From the NCBI RefSeq assembly GCF_026627925.1, contig NZ_JAPNLE010000009.1:1612001-1676000 (forward strand): 64,000 nucleotides of DNA, read 5' to 3'. The notes beneath the pieces were generated by a model, which had not been told where the DNA came from, searched no databases, and saw only the letters and a list, made by a program, of their open reading frames with translations. Position numbers and translations under genes: made by a program. The first letter of the stretch is position 1. The number at the start of each line of letters is the position of its first letter. Shown here piece by piece: positions 22,143 through 31,472 of this stretch. The stretch is from Cupriavidus sp. D39 (lineage in GTDB: Bacteria > Pseudomonadota > Gammaproteobacteria > Burkholderiales > Burkholderiaceae).

Positions 22143-22443
22143 CTTCTCCTCCCAATCACACAATCGCAACGTCCGGCGCGGTAAAATGCGCCCAACGCGC
22201 CCCCGCAGCTTCAAGAGGCGCTATCAACATGAAGCCCAGCGCCCGCGGCAGTTCGCGCGTTCGCAAAACAACATGACGACGGGCACGGCAGGCCGCGCTG
22301 CACAGATAGCGCACCGCCGACAGACCCGCGCGCCGGGCCGATGTGGATAGCGCTTCCCATCGACGACTCTCAACGTCAAGCTCTCAACTCAATGCGCCTG
22401 CCACACCGCGCTTGATTGACTGCGCTAAACCGACAGGCCTCAA

Positions 22444-23169
22444 TTGCTAACCTCCATTCCTATTACCGAGATGTCGCCCCGCTGCTCCACCTGCTCGCTC
22501 GGCCAGCTCTGCCTGCCCGTCGGCATGACGCAGCAGGACCTCGAAAAGATGGATACGCTGGTGCAGGACCGGGTGCGCGTACGCAAGGGCGAAAGCCTGT
22601 ACCGCCTCGGCGACCCTCTCACCGCCGTCTACGCGATCCGCTTCGGCACGCTCAAGACCCACCTGACGATGGAAGACGGCCGCTCGCAGATCACGGGCTT
22701 CCACCTCCCCGGCGAAGTCGTCGGCCTCGACGGCCTCGGCGAGATGCAGCACGCATCGGACGCCACCGCGCTGGAAGATACCGAAGTCTGCGTGGTGCGC
22801 TTCGGCGATCTCCAGACGTTGTCCAACGTCCTGCCTTCCCTGCAGCATCAGTTCATGCGCCTGATGAGCAAGGAGATCTCGCAGGACCAGGTAATGTTGA
22901 TCACGCTCGGCTCGATGCGCGCCGAGGAGCGGCTTGCCGCTTTCCTGATCAACCTGTCCGAGCGCTTGTCCGCGCGCGGCTATTCGGCTTCCGAGTTCGT
23001 GCTGCGCATGAGCCGGGAGGAAATCGGCAGCTACCTCGGGCTTAAGCTCGAAACCGTCAGCCGCCTGTTCTCGCGCTTTGCGGAAGCTGGCCTGATCCAG
23101 ATCCGCCAGCGCCACGTCAAGCTGGTCGACATGGTGGGAATCAAGCAGATCGTCAACAAGTCCTGCTGA
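22444..23169 (+). CDS. fnr: FNR-type oxygen-sensing transcription regulator
   Basis: CRP-FNR family activator of 241 residues. The N-terminal Cys14, Cys17 and Cys23 have the C-x2-C-x5-C spacing of E. coli FNR. A fourth Cys in TEVCVVRF is suited to complete a 4Fe-4S cluster. The helix-turn-helix reads SREEIGSYLGLKLETVSRLF, with the E-x2-SR pattern that recognises TTGAT-N4-ATCAA. Two such perfect sites occur in the window before ccoN and ccoI. The start is TTG at 22444. Confidence 0.93.
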   Translation: MLTSIPITEMSPRCSTCSLGQLCLPVGMTQQDLEKMDTLVQDRVRVRKGESLYRLGDPLTAVYAIRFGTLKTHLTMEDGRSQITGFHLPGEVVGLDGLGEMQHASDATALEDTEVCVVRFGDLQTLSNVLPSLQHQFMRLMSKEISQDQVMLITLGSMRAEERLAAFLINLSERLSARGYSASEFVLRMSREEIGSYLGLKLETVSRLFSRFAEAGLIQIRQRHVKLVDMVGIKQIVNKSC

Positions 23170-23255
23170 CGTGCACGTCGCAAGCCGCCCTCGCCAGCGG
23201 CGGCCCGCCGTGATGCCGCGCCTTCTGGCCTGAACCGGCAAGGCGCGCATCGCAC

Positions 23256-23501
23256 TCATTCCAGCTCGTCCGTGTCCGCCAGCCGCGTGGGCATGGTGTA
23301 CAGCGTCAAGCCGCTCGACAGCGAGCAGAGCACCCACGCGATCAGGAATCCCACGGTGTAGACCGCCTCCCGCGATGCCTCGACCGGTTGGCCGAAAAAG
23401 CGCAGGTCGCCGGGGTCTACCATGGAGAACACCAGCGCGGTCGTCAGCCCGGCAACCAGGAAAGCGGGCCACAGCACCCACATCAGCCAGCGCAGTCTCA
23501 T
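23256..23501 (-). CDS. Small membrane protein at the end of the cbb3 oxidase operon
   Basis: 81 residues with two predicted membrane helices (about 5-25 and 45-67). Starts with MRLRWLMWVLWPAFL. Function not recognised. It follows the fixH-like gene by 2 bp and is probably co-transcribed with it. The ATG at 23501 is preferred, as upstream in-frame residues overlap the fixH-like gene. Confidence 0.7.
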   Translation of the reverse strand: MRLRWLMWVLWPAFLVAGLTTALVFSMVDPGDLRFFGQPVEASREAVYTVGFLIAWVLCSLSSGLTLYTMPTRLADTDELE

Positions 23502-23503
23502 GA

Positions 23504-23722
23504 TCACCTCGCTTGCGCCGCAACCGGCGCTGTCTGGCGTGCCGCGCTGCCCGCCTTCTCGACCACCAGGCCGTGCCGCGACACGCCTTCCACAATGGGC
23601 GGGTCCGGATGCGTCATGGCCAGCCAGATTGTGACCCCGCAAGCCACCATTGCCACCAATGGCCCGCTCATCAGCAGCCACGGCCATGGCTCCTTCCACC
23701 AGGGATTGCTTTGCCGCGTCAT
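23504..23722 (-). CDS. CcoH/FixH-like small membrane protein
   Basis: 72 residues with one membrane helix (about 14-36) and the pattern NPWWKEPWPWLLMSGPLVAM that begins FixH/CcoH proteins. It is shorter than many FixH proteins, because the periplasmic domain is reduced. Position directly after ccoG supports a role in cbb3 assembly. The start ATG is at 23722. Confidence 0.78.
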   Translation of the reverse strand: MTRQSNPWWKEPWPWLLMSGPLVAMVACGVTIWLAMTHPDPPIVEGVSRHGLVVEKAGSAARQTAPVAAQAR

Positions 23723-23790
23723 CTGGCCTCCTGTAGATCTAGATCGCGTATGTTGCGTATGGATCGGTGCATCCAGCGTGCCCTGCCGCC

Positions 23791-25290
23791 TCATAGATTG
23801 CGCGGCACGATAAAGCTGGTGCTCTGTCGAATCTCTGCGCCATGGCTCCCCGTGCCCTCATCGGGCACCGCGGTCACCGTGACCTCGATCTTGTGCGTGC
23901 CCTGCTCCGCTGACTCGATCGGCACGCGCACCCGGATGGGAATCAAGCGATTGGACGTGGGCTCCAGGTTGCCGGCAGCGTGGTCATACTCCACGGCCAG
24001 GCCCTTCAGCGCATTGCTGCCCGCGCTGACGGCGACGCGCATCGGCGCCTCGGTCGTGTTGATCAGTTGCAGCCGGTACACGTTCTCGATCCAGCGCCCT
24101 TCCACTTCCCGCCCCAGCGCGCCGCGGTCCCGGATGATGTCGACCTTGAGCGGCGTGCGCATGGCCAGCGAGGCCATGAAGCCGACGACCAGCGCCAGCC
24201 AGATCACCGAGTAGATCACCGTGCGCGGCCGCACCAGGCGCTTGCGCGCCACGGTCTCGGAGAGCGCGCTGCGCATGGCGTTCTCAGATGTATAACGGAT
24301 CAGCCCGCGCGGGTACGCCATCTTGTCCATGACCTGGTTGCAGGCGTCGATGCAGGCGCCGCAGCCAATGCAGTCGTACTGCAGGCCATCGCGGATATCG
24401 ATGCCGGTGGGACAGACCTGCACGCAGATGCTGCAATTCACGCACGCGCCCAGCCCCGCTGCCTTGTGGTCCGCCTTGCGCGAGCGGCTGCCGCGCGGCT
24501 CGCCACGGCCCACGTCATAGGTGACCACATAGGTGTCGCGATCGACCATCACGCTCTGGAAGCGTGCATACGGGCACATGTACTTGCAGACCTGCTCGCG
24601 CATGAAGCCGGCGTTGCCCCAGGTGGCGAACGAATAGAACAGCATCCAGAACGTTTGCCACGGGCCAAGCGAGAGGCTCAGCACCTGCCCGCTCAGCGCG
24701 CGGATAGGCGAGAAGTAGCCGACGAAGGTAAAGCCCGTCCACAGCGCGATCACGATCCAGAGCACGTGCTTGGTCGCCTTCAGGCGCAGCTTGCGTGCGC
24801 TCCACGAATCGCCGTCCAGGCGGATGCGGGCAAAGCGGTCGCCCTCCACATGCCGCTCGATCCACATGAAGATCTCGGTGTACACCGTCTGCGGACACGC
24901 GTAGCCGCAGAACAGCCGCCCCGCGATCGCCGTGAAGAGAAACAGCGAGAGCGCGGAGATCACCAGCAGCACGGCAAGGTAGATCACGTCCTGCGGCCAC
25001 AGCACCAGGCCAAAGATATAGAACTTGCGCGCGCCGAGATCGAACAGCATGGCCTGGCGGCCGTTCCACTGCAGCCAGGGCATGCCATAGAAGAACAGCT
25101 GGGTCAGGACCACCATCCAGACCCGCCAGCTCGAGAACGCGCCCGACACCGAGCGCGGATAGATCTTGCGGCGGACTTCATACAGGGTCTCATCCGAAGT
25201 CTGCTCATCCGCCGTCGCGATTGCGGGCTCTCGATGCGGCGCCCATGCGGGCCCGTTTGATCCAAGCGGCTCCGGTCCGGGGGCGTTCAT
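23791..25290 (-). CDS. ccoG: CcoG (FixG) cbb3 oxidase accessory copper reductase
   Basis: Membrane-bound 4Fe-4S protein of 499 residues. It is thought to reduce copper for cbb3 oxidase assembly. Five or so membrane helices surround a ferredoxin-like domain with CVNCSICVQVCP and CIGCGACIDACN. The helix motif LFCGYACPQTVY is diagnostic. A C-terminal periplasmic immunoglobulin-like domain follows. It lies directly after ccoP. Confidence 0.94.
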   Translation of the reverse strand: MNAPGPEPLGSNGPAWAPHREPAIATADEQTSDETLYEVRRKIYPRSVSGAFSSWRVWMVVLTQLFFYGMPWLQWNGRQAMLFDLGARKFYIFGLVLWPQDVIYLAVLLVISALSLFLFTAIAGRLFCGYACPQTVYTEIFMWIERHVEGDRFARIRLDGDSWSARKLRLKATKHVLWIVIALWTGFTFVGYFSPIRALSGQVLSLSLGPWQTFWMLFYSFATWGNAGFMREQVCKYMCPYARFQSVMVDRDTYVVTYDVGRGEPRGSRSRKADHKAAGLGACVNCSICVQVCPTGIDIRDGLQYDCIGCGACIDACNQVMDKMAYPRGLIRYTSENAMRSALSETVARKRLVRPRTVIYSVIWLALVVGFMASLAMRTPLKVDIIRDRGALGREVEGRWIENVYRLQLINTTEAPMRVAVSAGSNALKGLAVEYDHAAGNLEPTSNRLIPIRVRVPIESAEQGTHKIEVTVTAVPDEGTGSHGAEIRQSTSFIVPRNL

Positions 25291-25296
25291 CGGCGA

Positions 25297-26274
25297 TCAC
25301 CCCCGCCGCGGTGCGGGCCCGGCCGACAAGCACAAGCGTGGTGGCTCATTGCCTGCTCCCTCGCCTGCGCCGCTCCCGGTGTTGGACAGGCCCCAGACAT
25401 AGGCCGTCAACATGCGGATACGCTCCGGCGTGAGGATTTCCTCGTGCGCCGGCATATGGTTGTTATGGCCCTTCAGGATCGCGTCGACGATGCTGGCCTC
25501 CGAACTGCCGTACAGCCACACGCGGTCCGACAGGTTGGGCGCGCCAAGCGCCTGGTTGCCCTTGCCGGTGGAACCGTGGCAGGCCGCGCAGGTGGACTTG
25601 AAGGTGCTCTCGCCGCGCGAGGCGCGGATCGGGTCGTAAGCGAGGCCGGAGAGCGAACGCGCGTATTGCGCCACGTCGCCGGCGAGCTTGCCGTCGATGG
25701 TCGAGGCGAACGACGGCATCACGCCGTTGCGGCCCTTGGTAATGGTCTGCGCGATGGTCTCGGGATCCCCGCCGTACAGCCAGTCGTTATCGGTCAGGTT
25801 GGGAAAGCCGCGGCTGCCGCGCGCATCGGAGCCGTGGCATTGCGCGCAGTAGTTGAGAAACAGGCGTTGCCCGATCTCGCGCGCCGCCGGGTCGGCCGCC
25901 ACCTGCTTGACGTCCATGTGCATGTACTTGCCATAGACCTCGCGCTGCAGTTGCTCGGCCGCCTGGCGATGCGCCTCGAGCTCGACCCGGCTGGAGGTCT
26001 TGAGCACGCCGGCGTAGGAACCCAGGCCGGGGTACAGCACCAGGTAGCCCAGGCCAAAGATGCACGCCAGCAGGAACATCCACATCCACCAGCGCGGCAG
26101 CGGGTTGTTCAGCTCGCGCAGGTCACCGTCCCACACGTGGCCGGTGTCTTCGGCGGCGCCGGCGACCTTGGTGACCTTGCGTTGGGAGAACAGCAGCCAC
26201 ACGCACCAGACGATGCCGACCAGCGCGATGGCGGCAATGTAGTAACTCCAGAAATCCGTGAAGAAGTCGCTCAT
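25297..26274 (-). CDS. ccoP: cbb3 cytochrome oxidase subunit III (di-haem)
   Basis: 325-residue membrane-anchored di-haem cytochrome c that brings electrons to CcoN. Two membrane helices lie at the N-terminus (about 8-28 and 55-80). The two haem sites are CAQCH and CAACH, each in its own cytochrome c domain. The C-terminal tail is Gly/Pro-rich and variable. It follows ccoQ by 3 bp. Confidence 0.96.
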   Translation of the reverse strand: MSDFFTDFWSYYIAAIALVGIVWCVWLLFSQRKVTKVAGAAEDTGHVWDGDLRELNNPLPRWWMWMFLLACIFGLGYLVLYPGLGSYAGVLKTSSRVELEAHRQAAEQLQREVYGKYMHMDVKQVAADPAAREIGQRLFLNYCAQCHGSDARGSRGFPNLTDNDWLYGGDPETIAQTITKGRNGVMPSFASTIDGKLAGDVAQYARSLSGLAYDPIRASRGESTFKSTCAACHGSTGKGNQALGAPNLSDRVWLYGSSEASIVDAILKGHNNHMPAHEEILTPERIRMLTAYVWGLSNTGSGAGEGAGNEPPRLCLSAGPAPRRG

Positions 26275-26277
26275 GAC

Positions 26278-26493
26278 TCAGTGTTCCTGCTTGGTGTTGT
26301 TTGCGCCGCCGGCATGACGCGCGATGCGGTAGCCGGCATCGACATTCGCGTCCAGCGGCTCGTCGGGCAAGGCGAACGGCAGCATGGCCGACTCCTGGTT
26401 GGCGGCCTTGCGCCCGGACGACCAGGCCCACCAGCAGATGGCGATGAAGGCAGCCATCGAGACCACGGTGGAAAACGCGGTGATCATTGCCAT
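26278..26493 (-). CDS. ccoQ: cbb3 oxidase small subunit CcoQ
   Basis: Single-helix subunit of 71 residues, with helix at about 8-26 and the pattern CWWAWSSGRKAA just after it. It stabilises the oxidase complex in characterised species. It sits between ccoO and ccoP, the conserved position. Confidence 0.9.
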   Translation of the reverse strand: MAMITAFSTVVSMAAFIAICWWAWSSGRKAANQESAMLPFALPDEPLDANVDAGYRIARHAGGANNTKQEH

Positions 26494-26496
26494 GGC

Positions 26497-27174
26497 TTAC
26501 TCCTTGGCCGGCGTGGCCGCGGGCTGCGCCGCGGCCGCGGTATCCACGCGCACATTGCGCTTGGCGATGCCAAGCTCCTGCAGGTAGGCGACCATCGCGT
26601 CTTCCTCGGTCTTGCCGGCCAGCGTGGCGGGCGCCTGCTCGATCTCGGCGTCGGTGTACGGCACGCCAAGGCGGCGCAGCGCACGCATGCGGTCGCGGAC
26701 ATCGTTGGCCTGCAGCGGGGTTTTCTCGAGCCACGGGTAGGACGGCATCACCGATTCGGGCACCACGTCGCGCGGGTTGCGCAAGTGGATGCGCTGCCAG
26801 TCGTCGGAGTAGCGCCCGCCCACGCGCGCCAGGTCGGGACCGGTACGCTTGGAGCCCCACAGGAAGGGATGGTCGTAGACCGACTCGCCGGCCGTGGAGT
26901 AGTGGCCATAGCGCTCGACATCGCCCTGCAGCGTGCGCACCTGCTGCGAATGGCAGCCCACGCAGCCCTCGCGGATATAGATATCGCGGCCCATCAGGCG
27001 CAGCGCGGAGTACGGCTTGATCCCCGCGTCGGGCTCGGTGGTGGAGTGCTGGAAGAACAGCGGCACGATCTGGACGAGCCCGGCGATGCTGACCACCAGG
27101 ATGGTGCACAGGATCAGCCAGCCGATGTTCTTCTCCAGGGTCTCGTGCGTAAAGAAGCTTCGTTTTTCGGACAT
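26497..27174 (-). CDS. ccoO: cbb3 oxidase subunit II (mono-haem cytochrome c)
   Basis: 225-residue membrane-anchored cytochrome c of the cbb3 oxidase. One N-terminal helix (about 18-40) precedes the haem site [10 protein letters not shown]. The distal segment ending [11 protein letters not shown] is typical. The ATG at 27174 (MSEKRSFF) is chosen over an upstream in-frame start overlapping ccoN. Confidence 0.95.
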   Translation of the reverse strand: MSEKRSFFTHETLEKNIGWLILCTILVVSIAGLVQIVPLFFQHSTTEPDAGIKPYSALRLMGRDIYIREGCVGCHSQQVRTLQGDVERYGHYSTAGESVYDHPFLWGSKRTGPDLARVGGRYSDDWQRIHLRNPRDVVPESVMPSYPWLEKTPLQANDVRDRMRALRRLGVPYTDAEIEQAPATLAGKTEEDAMVAYLQELGIAKRNVRVDTAAAAQPAATPAKE

Positions 27175-27193
27175 CGTTTCTATCCTGGAATGA

Positions 27194-28641
27194 TCAATGG
27201 GCGGAGGCGGCAACGCTGGCCGGGATCAGTGCGTCCACCGCGGGCTTGCCGATGATGGTCCGGGCCAGTTGTAGGCCATCAGCAGCATGCCCGAGAGGAA
27301 ACACAGGCCACCCAGCAAGCGGATCAGGTAGAAGGGATACTTGGCCTTGACCGCTTCCACGAAAGCGTAGGTCAGGGTGCCGTCGGGCTGCGTGGCGCGC
27401 CACATCAGGCCTTCCATCACGCCGGCGATCCACATCGAGGCGATGTACAGCACCACGCCGATGGTGGCGATCCAGAAGTGCAGCTCGATCAGGCGCACGC
27501 TGTACATCTCCTTCTGGCCAAAGAGCCGCGGGATCAGGTAGTAGAGCGAGCCGATGGAGATCATCGCGACCCAGCCCAGCGCGCCGGAGTGCACGTGGCC
27601 GATGGTCCAGTCCGTGTAGTGCGACAGCGCGTTGACGGTCTTGATCGACATCATCGAGCCCTCGAAGGTCGCCATGCCGTAGAAGGACAGCGCCACCACC
27701 AGGAACTTGAGGATGGGATCGGTGCGCAGCTTGTGCCAGGCACCTGACAAGGTCATGATGCCGTTGATCATGCCGCCCCACGAAGGCGCCAGCAGGATCA
27801 GCGAGAACACCATGCCGAGCGATTGCGCCCAGTCCGGCAGCGAGGTGAACTGCAGGTGGTGGGGACCGGCCCACATATAGGTGAAGTTGAGCGCCCAGAA
27901 GTGAACGATCGACAGGCGGTAGGAATAGATCGGGCGGCCGGCCTGCTTGGGGATGAAGTAATACATCATGCCCAGGAAGCTGGTGGTCAGGAAGAAGCCC
28001 ACCGCGTTATGGCCGTACCACCACTGCACCATGGCGTCCTGCACGCCGGCATAGGCCGAGTAGGACTTCCACATGCCCACCGGCATCTCGGCGTTGTTGA
28101 CGATATGCAGGATGGCGATGGTCAGGATGTAGGCGCCGAAGAACCAGTTGGCCACGTAGATGTGCCGGGTCTTGCGCTTCATGATGGTGCCGAAGAACAC
28201 GATGGCGTAGGCCACCCACACCAGCGTGATCAGGATGTCGATCGGCCATTCGAGCTCGGCATATTCCTTCGAGCTGGTGATGCCCAGCGGCAGCGTGATG
28301 ACCGCGGCCACGATCACCAGTTGCCAGCCCCAGAACGTGAACGCCGCCAGCGGGCCACAGAACAGCCGCGCCTGGCAGGTGCGCTGCACGATGTAGTAGG
28401 AGGTGGCGAACAACGCGCTGCCGCCGAAGGCGAAGATGACCGCATTGGTGTGCAGCGGGCGCAGGCGTCCGAAGGACAGCCACGGCGTATCGAAATTAAG
28501 CTCCGGCCAGATCAACTGTGCCGCGAGCAGAACGCCTACGGCCATACCGACAATCCCCCAGACTACCGTCATGACGGCAAATTGCCGCACGACGCCGTAA
28601 TTGAAGGTGTCGGCGCGAGAATACGCGGCGGTGACAGCCAT
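27194..28641 (-). CDS. ccoN: cbb3 oxidase catalytic subunit I (frame break near the C-terminus)
   Basis: Haem-copper oxygen reductase core of 12 helices, about 482 residues. Haem and copper ligands are visible in [25 protein letters not shown], the WAGPHHLQ loop and [16 protein letters not shown]. The Tyr-His pair of the C family lies in the last of these. The last helix breaks at about 27268, where AACTGGCC should read AACGTGGCC. Repaired, the tail continues [12 protein letters not shown] and stops at 27194. The unrepaired frame ends at 27226. An FNR box lies 68-81 bp upstream of the start. Confidence 0.95.
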
Positions 28642-28708
28642 TCAGACCCCCAGATTGGATAAACATGAATCGATGTTGTGACTGTAGGAAAAGAGGGGGA
28701 TGGGCGTC

Positions 28709-28722
28709 TTGATCTGTATCAA
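28709..28722. promoter_or_regulatory. FNR box upstream of ccoN
   Basis: TTGATCTGTATCAA, a perfect match to TTGAT-N4-ATCAA. It sits about 70 bp before the ccoN start, a suitable place for activation of the ccoNOQPGH operon under low oxygen. Confidence 0.88.
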
Positions 28723-28975
28723 GCGGTATGGGAATGGGGGGAACCTGGAGGCGTAGGAGGCGTTTCGGGTTGGGTTCTGATGCCCGCCGTGGCACGCGTA
28801 ACCTGCAGTCGCTTGGCTATCTCACTATTTGGGTCGCCCGCCGCAGAAACCAAAAGCGATGCGTGCCCGTGCAACCAGCGACGCCGGGATGCTCCGCGAA
28901 CGCGCCATCGAGGCGAGTTGGAACCGCTCGACTTCACGCGGGGGGCTCTTTAGGGCGGGGTTTTGATGCTTTAGC

Positions 28976-29063
28976 CCCGCTGACGCGGGTGGGTCTCTTG
29001 TGGGCGGGGTTTTCGCTCTTCTAGCTGCTGGCGCGGCTGGGCGGTGTTGCCGTTTTAGAACGT
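28976..29063. repeat. Left arm of a ~170-bp palindrome, ending in target-site ACGT
   Basis: The 84 bp from 28976 to 29059 are the reverse complement of 34632-34716, apart from four adjacent mismatches and one 1-base gap. ACGT (29060-29063) is repeated at 34628-34631. The arm holds a GC-rich REP-like unit (CCCGCTGACGCGGG). A related unit lies directly to its left (from about 28953). Confidence 0.88.
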
Positions 29064-29171
29064 GTGAGATGTCACTTTTCTTTACTCGCGGCGTGTGTCA
29101 AGGTAGTTGTCGCCTCAGCCGTTACGCTGCTTGCTTGTAATTCTCTGCGTTTTGCTGCGCTCGCTCCGGGT

Positions 29172-29969
29172 TCAGGTACACCGCATCTGGGAGTTCCCAG
29201 TTGCGGATGCCCGCGGTCCAACGCTGCGGATTCCGGCGCGCGCGGCTTCATACAGCGCCGTTCTCTGCGCCAACAGTGCGGTAGCTTTGCCCTGATGCCG
29301 CTGGCTTGGCGTGACGTATTTCAGGCCGCTGTGTCGGTGCTCGTCGTTGTACCAGCGCACGAAGCGCAACACCCAGTCACGCGCTTGTTCCAGGCTCTCG
29401 AACGGGCGCTCCGGCCACATCGGGCAGTACTTCGCCGTGCGGAACAACGCTTCGGCATAGGCGTTGTCGTTGCTCACCCTGGGCCGGCTGTAGGAGGGCA
29501 CCACGCCTAGGTCATACATCGCTGCCAGCATGGTGGCCCCTTTCATGGCCTTGCCGTTGTCCGAGTGCAGTACCAGCGGACGACCCGCGGTCTGCTCCCG
29601 CAAACAGCCGTGCATCAGCAGGCGGCTGGCGTGCTCAGCCGTCTGGCTCTCATGCACCTCGTTGGCGACCAGCTTGCGGCTGTAGATATCCTTCATCATG
29701 TACCAGTAGAAGAACTTGCCCTTGACCGTGGTCGGTAGCCAGGTAATGTCCCAACACCACACCTGGTTCGGACCCGTAGCCCGGTGCGTCGTCAGCGGGC
29801 GCACGCACGGGGCCTTGCTGCGGCCGCGCCGACGGCTTTGTCCCGCTGCATGCAGCACCCGGTAGATCGTCGATACCGATCCCACGTAGATACCCTCATC
29901 CGCCAGCTTTGGCACGATCTGGTGCGGCGTCAGGCTCGCGTAACCTGGCTGGTTCGCCGCCTTCAGCAC
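29172..29969 (-). CDS. IS3-family transposase, OrfB part (DDE integrase domain)
   Basis: 265 residues holding the catalytic core of the transposase. The acidic residues lie in VWCWDITWL, VLHSDNGKAM and the glutamate of NAYAEALFRTAKY. The following FVRWYNDEHRHSGLKYVTP is typical of IS3-family OrfB. Its frame is -1 relative to the upstream frame. The join seems to be a missing C in the GGGG run at 30039-30042 (plus strand), because the repaired frame reads DGRLEARREAPANK straight into this part. The true OrfB would therefore begin upstream, near 30150. Confidence 0.9.
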   Translation of the reverse strand: MLKAANQPGYASLTPHQIVPKLADEGIYVGSVSTIYRVLHAAGQSRRRGRSKAPCVRPLTTHRATGPNQVWCWDITWLPTTVKGKFFYWYMMKDIYSRKLVANEVHESQTAEHASRLLMHGCLREQTAGRPLVLHSDNGKAMKGATMLAAMYDLGVVPSYSRPRVSNDNAYAEALFRTAKYCPMWPERPFESLEQARDWVLRFVRWYNDEHRHSGLKYVTPSQRHQGKATALLAQRTALYEAARAGIRSVGPRASATGNSQMRCT

Positions 29970-30670
29970 CGCCTGCCGTTCTGCTTCGCTGAACTTGTTG
30001 GCCGGTGCCTCGCGACGCGCTTCCAGCCGCCCGTCGGCGGGGCTTGCCGCCAGCGCTGCAAGGTCCGCCCGGTCAAACCGAGCGCCTCGCAGGCCTTCTC
30101 CTGCCGGGCCCCGGCGCTCACCGCTTCGTCGATCAACTCTATGGCTTCCAAGCGATCCGGGGTGCTGATCAGTCTTCCTCGTCCCGTCCCCAGATCGCTG
30201 CGGCTTTTTTGCAAGACCAGCAGTGCTGCCGTCTCCGCCAGCGCCGCATTCTTGCGCTTGAGCTCGCGTTCCAGTTCACGCACTCGCCTGCGCGCCGCTT
30301 CGTCTTCCCGCCGCTGCGCCAGCGTTCGCTTGACGGGCGCAGCCGCATTAGCCTGCTCGCACGCCTCGCGCCATTGCTGAACCTGCTCTGGCTGGATGCC
30401 TTTGCCGCGGCAGTATTCCGACAACTCCGCTTCGCTTAGCGGCGCTGTCTCCAACACCACGCGGAACTTGTCCGCGCTGCTCCATTGATCACTTTGCTTT
30501 CCGTCACCCGGCACAATTCTTCCTGCTTCTCTCGCCATCCTGCGCCAAGTCCGCAAGGTCACTGTCGTGATCCCTGTGGCCTTGGCCAACTCCACTACCG
30601 ACCGGTTCAGCGGCGGCATCATCTGCTCCACCACCCATTCCCGATGCTCGGTTGCATATCGTGTCATCAC
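29963..30670 (-). CDS. IS3-family transposase, OrfA part (helix-turn-helix and coiled coil)
   Basis: The N-terminal part holds two helix-turn-helix-like segments (SVVELAKATGITTVTLRTWR and SEAELSEYCRGKGIQPEQVQ). A charged coiled coil (about 115-150) follows, ending LVLQK at an A6G run (plus strand 30204-30210). Runs of this type are where IS3 elements shift frame between OrfA and OrfB. In the neighbouring frame the sequence would read AAIWGRDEED and stop at 30169, a typical OrfA end. As found, the frame reads through into the OrfB N-terminal region. Start is GTG 30670 or ATG 30667. Confidence 0.85.
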   Translation of the reverse strand: MMTRYATEHREWVVEQMMPPLNRSVVELAKATGITTVTLRTWRRMAREAGRIVPGDGKQSDQWSSADKFRVVLETAPLSEAELSEYCRGKGIQPEQVQQWREACEQANAAAPVKRTLAQRREDEAARRRVRELERELKRKNAALAETAALLVLQKSRSDLGTGRGRLISTPDRLEAIELIDEAVSAGARQEKACEALGLTGRTLQRWRQAPPTGGWKRVARHRPTSSAKQNGRRC

Positions 30671-30716
30671 CTATTCGCACACCGCCCTCCATTTTGCTTC
30701 ACCAAGGAGACCGAGG

Positions 30717-30790
30717 GTCGAGTGGCCCGAGGGAACTGCCCCCTCAGGCTCTCACAGATCCGTACGTGAATCTCTCGATTCATACGGCTC
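30717..30790 (-). ncRNA. Group II intron domains V and VI
   Basis: Domain V is 34 nt long (30757-30790). It begins GAGCCGTATG and ends GTACGGATC, with the AGC catalytic triad at positions 2-4 and a GAGA tetraloop. Domain VI (30717-30755) has the stem CTGAGGG / CCCTCGG. The stop codon of the reverse transcriptase lies within the 5' strand of domain V. Confidence 0.9.
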
Positions 30791-31454
30791 TTCTTGTCCG
30801 CCGTTCTTCGAAACAGAAATCCCAGTGCGCGAACAGCTGAGGAAGACTTTCCCGACATCGTTTGAGCCACGCCCAAGATCCTCGTTTATGTCCTCTCAAC
30901 CGCTTGTACTTATTTCGCGCCCACCTGCCAAGCCGTAAGTCTATTCTGATCAAGAACTGTTTCAGCCGCTCTGGATAGAAAGCACCGTAGTAATTCACCC
31001 ATCCCCGTACCATTGGGTTTATGCGCTGCGCCAGTTCGCGCAGCGTCATTGAGGTACTTCGATTGAGACTCATGCTTCGGATGGCCTGAGACATGCGCGT
31101 TAGTGCCTTTTGACTTACCGCAGGTCCGAATCCGTTGAACAAATTTCCCGCTCGGTCCTGTACCGTCCGAGCGTGAAAGCTGAATCCAAGGAAGTCGAAC
31201 TTTGTATGGATATGGTCCTCTCGACGTCGTCCATCTTTGCAGTAAACCAAGCGCGTCTTTTCCGGGTGTAGCGAAAGCCCACAATCGGTAAGCCGTTCCC
31301 TCAAGGCAGACAAGAACTGTTCCGCCTGATGCTTCGTCCTGCAATGACAAACCACATCGTCGGCATACCGTTCAAACGGCACCTCCGGATGCTCGGTCTG
31401 GACCCATCGATCAAACGCATAGTGAAGAAAGAGGTTAGCCAACAATGGACTGAT
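30780..31454 (-). pseudogene. Group II intron reverse transcriptase/maturase, 3' part (thumb and maturase)
   Basis: About 224 residues starting within GGVISPLLANLF. It contains the active-site motif FERYADDVVCHC, then LHPEKTRLVYC and FDFLGFSFH (RT-5 to RT-7). The X/maturase region follows, with NPMVRGWVNYYGAFYP. No DNA endonuclease domain follows, so mobility would be of the endonuclease-minus kind. It is separated from its 5' part by the 2.0-kb recombinase element. Removing that element restores a continuous frame. Confidence 0.9.
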
Positions 31455-31472
31455 AACGCCACCAACAATAGA
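31438..31472. other. Left attachment junction of the serine-recombinase element
   Basis: Host side (plus strand) CAATGGACTG, core AT (31453-31454), element side AACGCCACCAAC. The element half pairs with the half at 33445-33460. Confidence 0.75.

Noticed and set aside
23504..23794. Longer CcoH-like protein starting at 23794
   Set aside because: The extra residues overlap the end of ccoG and lack conserved character; ATG 23722 suits the family.
28719..29100. Short frames between ccoN and the IS
   Set aside because: They consist of palindrome and REP-like sequence; no ribosome site or family features.
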